This document shows, piece by piece, positions 1 to 6,000 of a DNA stretch of 8,131 bases (positions are counted from its first letter, which is position 1; every line of letters starts with the position of its first letter). The position numbers and the translations under genes were made by a program. The stretch is taken from the NCBI GenBank assembly GCA_004558535.1, contig SFCP01000078.1:1-8131 (forward strand). Reading direction: 5' to 3'. The notes beneath the pieces are model-generated. The model was given only the letters and a program-made list of their open reading frames with translations. It had not been told where the DNA came from and did not search any database. The DNA comes from Bacteroidales bacterium. Lineage in GTDB: Bacteria > Bacteroidota > Bacteroidia > Bacteroidales > Bacteroidaceae.

Positions 1-3000
1 ACCTATCGCCTGCAACTCACTGCCAAGGGCTTCCCCGTGGGCGATTTCCTGCCCGGCATGGGTCTGGGTGCTCTCACCGGCGAAGTCAGTGCCGACGGCC
101 GCGGCTTCGACCCACTGGCCCCGACGGCACGGATGAACGGCACGGCACGGGTGGACCAACTGCGCTTCGGCGAATGGCAACTGGGCAGCCTGTCCCTGCA
201 AGCCGGGCTGGCCGGCGGCGAGGGCACAGCCACCTTCAACGCCGACAACGAAATCCTGAAGGGCGCAGGCGGGCTTCGCGCCACACTGGGCAAGACCCTG
301 ACCGTCGATATGGACGGACGCTTCCGCGAAATCAACCTGCAGAAACTGGCCGGCATGGAGGACACGCTCCTGCTGGGCACCCGCCTGCAACTCCATGCCT
401 ACACGGACCGCGCCCTGACGGACTACGGCGTGAGCGGCGGCCTGTCGGGCATCTACTTCATCACGAAGGACCGCGGCATCCCGGCCAAAGACCTCCACTT
501 CGCCTTTGCCACCAACCCCGACACGACGACCCTGTTTACCTCGGCGGGAGACCTCTACCTCAATCTGGGTGCAGCGGGCAACCTCGATGCCGTGCAAAAG
601 GGACTGACGACCCTGACCGATGAACTGACAGCACAGCTGGCTCGCAAGTCCCTGGACCACACCCGACTGAAAGCCGCCCTGCCCGACCTGACACTGACAC
701 TGAACGCAGGAAACGACAACCCCGTGGGAAAAATCCTGCACTACAAGGGTTACACCTTCGCCTCGTGCCGAGCCACACTGCGCACAAACGCCAAAACAGG
801 CTTGAACGGCGCACTGCGCATGGGCTCGCTGTGCAGCGGAAGCCTGCTGCTCGACACGCTCGACCTCGTGATGCGGCAGGACACCGCCGGCGTACGGATG
901 GACGCCCGCGTGAAAAACTTTACGAAGCGCAATCCTACAAAATTCGAGGCGCTGCTCACGGCTTACCTCGACCATGAAGGCGCCGGGACCCACCTGCAAT
1001 TCATCGATAGCGAGGGGCAGACCGGCATCGACTTGGGACTGAAAGCCGAAATGCCCGAGGGCGGACTGCAGCTCAGCCTGTCGCCGCACAATCCCGTGAT
1101 AGCCTACCGCCACTTCACGGTGAACGGCGACAACTACCTGTTCCTGGGCCGCGACAGCACCATCACGGCCGACATCGACCTGCTGGCCGACGACGGTACG
1201 GCACTCTCGATCTACAGCCAGCCCAACCCGACGGCCAACGACCTGACCCTGAGCCTCGCACACGTAAACCTGAAGGAACTCTCCGAAGTTCTGCCCTACC
1301 TGCCACCCATGAGCGGCATGCTCAGCGGCGACTTCCACCTGATCGACGACCACCAAAACCTGTCGGCCATGGCTACCGTCGATACCCGCGACCTGACCTA
1401 CGACGGCGCACTGCTGGGCAACGTCGGCCTGGAAGCCATCTATATGCCCAAGGAGGGCGGCGAACACCACTTCAACGCCTTCGTCTCGGCCGAAGAGGAG
1501 GAGGTGATGGCGCTCGAGGGCGTCTACTACGACCGCGACGAGGGCTACTTCGACGGAAAGGCCAACCTGATGGCACTGCCCCTGCGAATGCTCAACGGAT
1601 TCCTGGTCGGGACCGACATAGCCCTGAGCGGCGATGTCCTGGGCGAACTCTCCATACGCGGAAGTCTGGACCGGCCGCAACTGGCAGGCACTTTGCAGTT
1701 TGACACAGCCCACGTCTATTCCGACGTCTACGGCTTCGACTTCACCCTCGACCCCGAACCCGTACGCCTCGAGGACGGAAAAATGCAGCTCACGGACTTC
1801 CGCCTCCTCTCGCAGCAGAGCCGCAACCCCCTGCTGCTCAACGGTACAATCAATGTGGCCGACCTGAGCAACATCGGGCTGAACCTGAATATGCGGGCCA
1901 GCGACTTCGAGCTGATCAATACGAAGCGAAAGATGCAGTCCCTCATCTACGGAAAAGTGTATGCCGATTTCGTCGGCACCATCAAGGGGACACTCAACGA
2001 TATGTCCGTACGCGGCAAACTCGACGTGCTCGACCGTACCGACATGACCTATATATTAAAGGACTCCCCGCTCACCGTGGACGACCGCCTGCACGACCTG
2101 GTGCAGTTTGTCAGCTTCGAGGACAGCACGGTGGTCATCGAGGAGAGCGAAGTGCCGAGTAATTTCGACCTGACGCTCGGCATTTCCGTCAGCAACGCCG
2201 CCCACTTCCACTGCGACCTGAGCGAGGACGGCAACAACTACGTCGACATCGAGGGAGGCGGCGACCTGACGCTCCGAATGACGCCGCAGGGAGAAATGCG
2301 ACTGACCGGGCGCTTCACCATGGAGAACGGCGAGATGAAATACTCCCTCCCGATCATTCCGCTCAAGACCTTCAAACTCGCACAAGGCAGTTACGTGGAA
2401 TTTACGGGTGACATGATGAACCCGACACTCAACATCGCCGCCACAGAAAGGGTCAAGGCAACCGTCACCGAGAACGACCAGCCGCGCAGCGTAGCCTTCG
2501 ATGTCGGTGTGAGCATCACGCAGCCACTGGAAAGCATGGGGCTGGAATTTACCATCGAAGCGCCCGAAGACCTGGCCATGCAAAACAAACTGGCGGGCAT
2601 GACGCGGGCACAGCGTGGCAAATCGGCCGTGGCTATGCTGGCCACAGGCATGTTCCTCGACGACGAAAGCCTGACTTCGGGCGGCAGCGGATTCAAGGCC
2701 GGCAATGCCCTGACGGCCTTCCTGCAAAGCGAAATACAGAACATCGCGGGAAATGCACTCAAGACCATCGACCTGACCATCGGCATGGAGAACGGAACGA
2801 GCGAAATGGGAACGACCACCACGGACTACTCCTTCCAATTCGCCAAACGCTTCTGGGGCAACCGCATCAGCGTCATCGTGGGCGGAAAAGTCAGCACAGG
2901 CGCCGACGCAACGAACTCGGCGGAAAGCTTCATCGACAACGTGTCGGTGGAATACCGACTGGACAAAAGTGCCACCCGCTATGTGCGCGCCTTCTACGAC

Positions 3001-3135
3001 CGCGGCACGCAGGACCCCTTTGAGGGACAACTCACCAAGACGGGAGCCGGCCTCGTGCTCCGACGCAAGACCAACAAACTGGGCGAACTCTTCATCTTCC
3101 GCACCCGCAAGAAAGAACCGGCGGCAGGACAATGA
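1..3135 (+). CDS. tamB: TamB-family translocation/assembly module protein, C-terminal part (5' end outside window)
   Basis: Frame 1 is open from the first base, so this is the last 1044 residues of a larger protein; the GTG at 37 lies inside the frame and is not a credible start. The visible part is a long run of beta-rich segments, as expected for the groove-like AsmA/TamB fold. Residues about 650-705 (YGKVYADFVGTIKGTL, then a VLDRTDMTYIL segment) and 781-815 (YSLPIIPL, then GSYVEFTGD and NPTLNIAA) match the pattern I know from the conserved TamB C-terminal domain (DUF490, PF04357). TamB is anchored in the inner membrane, spans the periplasm and works with an outer-membrane TamA/TamL barrel. 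The N-terminal anchor is missing here only because of the window edge. The stop codon overlaps the start of the next gene by 4 bp (ATGA), which indicates one operon and probable translational coupling. Family assignment rests on motif pattern plus the tamL neighbour and is strong; the substrate is unknown. Confidence 0.93.
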   Translation, partial: TYRLQLTAKGFPVGDFLPGMGLGALTGEVSADGRGFDPLAPTARMNGTARVDQLRFGEWQLGSLSLQAGLAGGEGTATFNADNEILKGAGGLRATLGKTLTVDMDGRFREINLQKLAGMEDTLLLGTRLQLHAYTDRALTDYGVSGGLSGIYFITKDRGIPAKDLHFAFATNPDTTTLFTSAGDLYLNLGAAGNLDAVQKGLTTLTDELTAQLARKSLDHTRLKAALPDLTLTLNAGNDNPVGKILHYKGYTFASCRATLRTNAKTGLNGALRMGSLCSGSLLLDTLDLVMRQDTAGVRMDARVKNFTKRNPTKFEALLTAYLDHEGAGTHLQFIDSEGQTGIDLGLKAEMPEGGLQLSLSPHNPVIAYRHFTVNGDNYLFLGRDSTITADIDLLADDGTALSIYSQPNPTANDLTLSLAHVNLKELSEVLPYLPPMSGMLSGDFHLIDDHQNLSAMATVDTRDLTYDGALLGNVGLEAIYMPKEGGEHHFNAFVSAEEEEVMALEGVYYDRDEGYFDGKANLMALPLRMLNGFLVGTDIALSGDVLGELSIRGSLDRPQLAGTLQFDTAHVYSDVYGFDFTLDPEPVRLEDGKMQLTDFRLLSQQSRNPLLLNGTINVADLSNIGLNLNMRASDFELINTKRKMQSLIYGKVYADFVGTIKGTLNDMSVRGKLDVLDRTDMTYILKDSPLTVDDRLHDLVQFVSFEDSTVVIEESEVPSNFDLTLGISVSNAAHFHCDLSEDGNNYVDIEGGGDLTLRMTPQGEMRLTGRFTMENGEMKYSLPIIPLKTFKLAQGSYVEFTGDMMNPTLNIAATERVKATVTENDQPRSVAFDVGVSITQPLESMGLEFTIEAPEDLAMQNKLAGMTRAQRGKSAVAMLATGMFLDDESLTSGGSGFKAGNALTAFLQSEIQNIAGNALKTIDLTIGMENGTSEMGTTTTDYSFQFAKRFWGNRISVIVGGKVSTGADATNSAESFIDNVSVEYRLDKSATRYVRAFYDRGTQDPFEGQLTKTGAGLVLRRKTNKLGELFIFRTRKKEPAAGQ

Positions 3136-5726
3136 CACGCCCCTACTCCCCTATCAAACCCGAAACCGACACGAACCTCTTCATGCGCCTATCCATTTCC
3201 ACATACCGACTGTATCGCGACATCGCACAGCTCTTCGCTACGACCTGCCGCCCACTCGCGTGGCTGCTGCCGGCCCTGTGGCTGGCCGCGTGCTCGACCA
3301 CGAAAAACCTGCCCGAGGAGGAGACGCTCTACGTGGGCATCCAAGAAATCACCTACTCCGACGCGCCGAACACTAAAAAGGACAAGACCAAAAACGACAG
3401 CACAGGCGTCATCACCAGCATAGGCAACGCCGTGGTCGCCGTAGACCGCGTACTCTCAGGCCAGACCACGCCGGCCGACGCCGAGGCACTGCTGAAGAAA
3501 CAGCCCGACGAACTGACCAAGGAGGAACGCAAGGCGCTGAAGCAGGCCGAGGATGCCGAGAAGCAGGACTTCGCCACGGCACAGAGCGAAGTAGAAGCCG
3601 TACTGGCCTATGCCCCCAACAATTCACTGTTCGGCTCTTCCTACTACCGAACGCCGCTGCCCACAGGACTGTGGCTTTACAACGGCTTCGTCAACAGCCA
3701 AAGCAAGGTGGGCAAGTGGATATTCAAGACCTTTGCCGGCACACCGGTCTATATCAGCACGGTCAGCCCCGAAATGCGTGCCCGCGTAGCCACCAATACC
3801 CTGCACAACTACGGCTACTTCCGCGGACGGGTGGACTACGAAATCCTGCCCCGGAAAAATCCGCGCAAAGCCAAAGTCAGCTACCACGTTGTGGCGGGCC
3901 CGCTGTCGCGCCTGGACTCCATCGCCTACCTGAATTTCCCGCCCGTGGCAGACAGCCTGCTGCGCGCCAATAGCCGAGCCTCGTACCTGAGGAGCGGCGA
4001 CGCCTTCAGCGTAGTCAACCTGGCCAACGAGCAAACGCGCCTGGAACAACTCTTCCGCGAGAACGGCTATTTCTACTACTCCGCAGAGTACACTACCTAC
4101 CTGGCCGACACCCTGCAGCGCCCCGGCCGCGTGCAACTCCGCGTGCAGCCCGACGACAACCGCCCCGTCCGGGTGCGCCACCCCTGGTATATCGGAAATA
4201 CCTACATCACCGTGCGCAACAACGAGACGGAAACCGTCGACAAGACCCTGCGCCGGCGCAACTACACCTATGCCTACGGCGGCGACAAGCTCCCCCTGCG
4301 CCCGAATGTCTGGCGCAGGGCCATCACACACCGTAAGGGGGAACTCTACCGGCTGAGCCAACAAAACACGACGCTCGAAAAGCTCGGCGCACTCGGCATC
4401 TTCAGCCAAATGGACGTGAGCTACGTGCCGCGCGACACCTCAGCCCTCTGCGACACACTCGACATCTACGTCACCACCATGATGGACAAACTCTACGACA
4501 GCTCGTTCGAGATGAACGCTACGTTCAAGAGCAACCAACAGGTGGGACCCGGCATCAACTTCGGGCTGGCCAAGCGCAACGCTTTCCGCGGTGGCGAAAA
4601 AGTATCGTTCAATGTGTTCGGTTCGTACGAGTGGCAGACGGGCATGGGCAGCCAGAGCGGTAATTCGCTGCTCAATTCCTACGAAATAGGTACGGAGTTG
4701 GCCTTTGAATTTCCCCGCTTCGTCTTCCCGGGTATCAGTCGGCGACGCCTGCGCTTCCCCGCGTCGACCACATTTGCCCTGACGGCGGACTGGAAGAACC
4801 GCTCGGGATTTTTCAATATGGTGAGCATGGGCGGAAACGCCACCTACAAGTGGCACAAACGTGCTTCGCAACAGCATGAGCTGACCCTGCTGAGCCTGGA
4901 CTTCGACAAGATGCTCAGCACAACGACGCAGTTTGATTCCATCATGACCGCCAATCCCGCGCTCTACGTTTCGATGCGCGATCAGTTCATTCCGTCGCTC
5001 TCCTATACCTATACGTATGTCTCGTCGGCCCGCCACCGCAACCCCGTCTGGCTGCAGTTCTCCGTCAAGGAGGCCGGCAACGTGACTTCAGCCATCTACG
5101 CCGCCTGCGGCGAGAGCTTTGACAAACAGGACAAGAAGCTATTTGGAAATCCCTTTGCCCAGTTTGTGAAGTTCACGGCCGAATTTCACGAGACCGTGCG
5201 CATACCGCGCAGCAAACTGAAGGTAGCCGGCCGCTTCTTCGCCGGCATTATCTACAGCTACGGCAACAGTCTCCGCGCCCCCTATGCCGACCAGTTCTAC
5301 GTGGGCGGTGCCAATAGCGTGCGCGGATTTACGGTCCGCACCATAGGCCCCGGCAGCTACAAGTCCTACGACTCGAAGTACGCCTATATCGACCAGACCG
5401 GCGACTTCAAGCTCGAAGCCAACCTGGAGCTTCGTGCGCCACTCTTCGGCAGCCTGCACGGCGCTGTATTCCTTGACGCCGGCAACGTATGGCTGCTGCG
5501 CAGCGACCCTGCCCGCCCCGGCTCCACGCTGTCCGCCGAAAACCTGAAAAAGATAGCCGTAGGCACCGGACTGGGTCTGCGCTACGACCTGGAATTCCTC
5601 GTGCTACGGTTCGACGTCGGCGTAGCGCTCCATGCCCCCTACGACACCGGCAAGGGCGGCTGGTACAACATACCGAAGTTTGGCAAGGGACTGGCCTACC
5701 ACTTCGCCATCGGCTACCCCTTCTGA
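3132..5726 (+). CDS. tamL: TamL: lipoprotein-type TamA/BamA (Omp85) outer-membrane barrel protein
   Basis: The product has 864 residues. A hydrophobic segment (PLAWLLPALWLAAC) ends in a lipobox with Cys54, so the mature protein should be lipidated; lipidated TamA homologues are known in Bacteroidota as TamL. Residues 55-70 (STTKNLPEEETLYVG) resemble the usual start of this family. POTRA-like segments lie at about 205-255 (with YGYFRGRVDYEI), 285-340 (with ENGYFYYSAEY) and 400-450 (with LGALGIFSQMDVSYV). The barrel occupies about 455-864, carries the Omp85 VRGF motif at 730-733 after YVGGANS, and ends in a terminal Phe (AIGYPF) as is typical of outer-membrane barrels. The ATG at 3132 is chosen because it overlaps the tamB stop; ATG at 3183 (Met18) would give a more normal-length signal peptide (Cys at 37) and cannot be excluded. 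Residues about 76-150 form a Lys/Glu/Ala-rich, probably helical insert before the conserved APNNSLFGSS segment. Expected role: outer-membrane partner of TamB in envelope homeostasis. Confidence 0.93.
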   Translation: MTRPYSPIKPETDTNLFMRLSISTYRLYRDIAQLFATTCRPLAWLLPALWLAACSTTKNLPEEETLYVGIQEITYSDAPNTKKDKTKNDSTGVITSIGNAVVAVDRVLSGQTTPADAEALLKKQPDELTKEERKALKQAEDAEKQDFATAQSEVEAVLAYAPNNSLFGSSYYRTPLPTGLWLYNGFVNSQSKVGKWIFKTFAGTPVYISTVSPEMRARVATNTLHNYGYFRGRVDYEILPRKNPRKAKVSYHVVAGPLSRLDSIAYLNFPPVADSLLRANSRASYLRSGDAFSVVNLANEQTRLEQLFRENGYFYYSAEYTTYLADTLQRPGRVQLRVQPDDNRPVRVRHPWYIGNTYITVRNNETETVDKTLRRRNYTYAYGGDKLPLRPNVWRRAITHRKGELYRLSQQNTTLEKLGALGIFSQMDVSYVPRDTSALCDTLDIYVTTMMDKLYDSSFEMNATFKSNQQVGPGINFGLAKRNAFRGGEKVSFNVFGSYEWQTGMGSQSGNSLLNSYEIGTELAFEFPRFVFPGISRRRLRFPASTTFALTADWKNRSGFFNMVSMGGNATYKWHKRASQQHELTLLSLDFDKMLSTTTQFDSIMTANPALYVSMRDQFIPSLSYTYTYVSSARHRNPVWLQFSVKEAGNVTSAIYAACGESFDKQDKKLFGNPFAQFVKFTAEFHETVRIPRSKLKVAGRFFAGIIYSYGNSLRAPYADQFYVGGANSVRGFTVRTIGPGSYKSYDSKYAYIDQTGDFKLEANLELRAPLFGSLHGAVFLDAGNVWLLRSDPARPGSTLSAENLKKIAVGTGLGLRYDLEFLVLRFDVGVALHAPYDTGKGGWYNIPKFGKGLAYHFAIGYPF

Positions 5727-5730
5727 AGCA

Positions 5731-5810
5731 GTAGTATATAATTAGGAATTTGGAATTAGGAATTAGGAATGAAACCGTCCGGCGGAAGTCCTATTCTAAA
5801 ACTTAATCCA
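5731..5810. repeat. Direct repeat, copy 1 (80 bp)
   Basis: It starts GTAGTATATAATTAGGAAT, continues as five 7-mers (ATAATTA, GGAATTT, GGAATTA, GGAATTA, GGAATGA at 5738-5772), then has a GC-rich core (AACCGTCCGGCGG) and ends ACTTAATCCA. It matches the copy at 5827-5906 at 75 of 80 positions with no gaps. It is followed by a short, apparently truncated right side with a single TAATTCC 7-mer at 5817-5823. Period to the next copy is 96 bp. It begins 5 bases after the tamL stop codon. No open frame or transposase is associated with it. Confidence 0.9.
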
Positions 5811-5826
5811 ATGGTATAATTCCTAA

Positions 5827-5906
5827 GTAGTATATAATTAGGAATGAGAAATTAGGAATTAGGAATGAAACCGTCCGGCGGGAGTCCTATTCTAAAACCT
5901 AATCCA
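5827..5906. repeat. Direct repeat, copy 2 (80 bp)
   Basis: This is the second copy of the element at 5731-5810. The five differences are three bases in the second and third 7-mers (GGAATGA, GAAATTA instead of GGAATTT, GGAATTA), one A/G change after the CCGTCCGGCGG core and one T/C change near the end. The core is the same length in both copies. Unlike copy 1, it is followed by a full right side of four TAATTNC 7-mers (5914-5941), so this copy looks like the more complete unit. Confidence 0.9.
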
Positions 5907-5944
5907 AAAACCCTAATTACTAATTTCTAATTCCTAATTACATA
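5831..5944. repeat. Imperfect inverted repeat (28/31) around a GC-rich core
   Basis: The left arm at 5831-5861 and the reverse complement of the right arm at 5914-5944 agree at 28 of 31 positions. The 52 bases between them contain the CCGTCCGGCGG core. The right arm reads as TAATTAC, TAATTTC, TAATTCC, TAATTAC; the left arm reads as the complement-oriented words. As RNA or single-stranded DNA this would fold into a long AU-rich hairpin. The design resembles a short non-autonomous repeat element (MITE-like or REP-like), but mobility is not shown here: there is no obvious target-site duplication or transposase. Confidence 0.75.
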
Positions 5945-6000
5945 TGAAAAAATTCCTAATTACTAATTTCTAATTCCTAATTACATATGAAAAAAATCCT
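5912..6000. repeat. 43-bp tandem duplication covering the peptidase start codon
   Basis: Bases 5912-5957 and 5955-6000 match at 45 of 46 positions when shifted by 43 bp. The repeated unit includes the four TAATTNC 7-mers, the sequence CATATGAAAAAA and the first codons of the downstream gene. The only mismatch is T5953 against A5996. Because the second copy runs into the coding sequence of the peptidase, the duplication arose in, or extended into, the translation initiation region. Confidence 0.92.
5944..5973 (+). other. Decoy mini reading frame left by the start-region duplication (MKKFLITNF)
   Basis: The ATG at 5944 has almost the same context as the true start at 5987 (ACATATGAAAAAA), but its frame ends at TAA 5971-5973 after nine codons, 13 bases before the real ATG. 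It is probably a by-product of the 43-bp duplication. If the transcript starts upstream it could act as an upstream reading frame that competes for ribosomes. There is no evidence that the peptide itself has a function. Confidence 0.5.

Larger units (their letters stand above)
5727..5986. other. AT-rich intergenic region built of 7-mer repeats
   Basis: This stretch between tamL and the S46 peptidase gene is strikingly AT-rich compared with the GC-rich genes on both sides, and apart from two short GC-rich cores it consists of 7-base words GGAATTA (left sides) and their complement-like TAATTNC (right sides). I found no convincing Bacteroidales promoter (TTTG about 19-21 bases before TAnnTTTG), no Shine-Dalgarno sequence before 5987, and no clear hairpin-plus-T-run terminator after tamL. 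A promoter for the peptidase gene could still lie here, since the TA-rich words would obscure a weak one. The only reading frame noted is a 9-codon decoy at 5944-5973, described separately. Confidence 0.85.

Noticed and set aside
37..39. GTG start for the first gene
   Set aside because: The frame is open to the left edge and residues before it continue the protein naturally; a TamB protein should also begin with a membrane anchor, which is absent at this point.
2056..3138. Long open frame on the - strand (360 codons) opposite tamB
   Set aside because: It lies wholly opposite a convincing TamB coding region, its translation is rich in His, Ala, Val and Gly with no recognisable domain, and GC-rich codon use readily creates such antisense frames.
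3624..4409. Long open frame on the - strand (261 codons) opposite tamL
   Set aside because: It is antisense to a well-supported Omp85-family gene, with low-complexity Ala/Val/Gly composition and no independent start signals.
5773..5803. Intrinsic terminator in the GC-rich core
   Set aside because: CCGTCCGGCGG could form only a very short stem and is not followed by a T-run; the same core occurs in both repeat copies, which points to a repeat element instead.
5749..5820. Promoter candidates (TTTG at 5749-5752; TATAAT at 5815-5820)
   Set aside because: TTTG has no TAnnTTTG at a suitable distance, and the TATAAT-like word lies within AT-rich repeat sequence with no matching upstream box, so neither can be supported.
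5731..5986. CRISPR array
   Set aside because: There are direct repeats, but only two copies with a 96-bp period, no uniform unique spacers, and the repeats are made of 7-base words; no cas genes are nearby.
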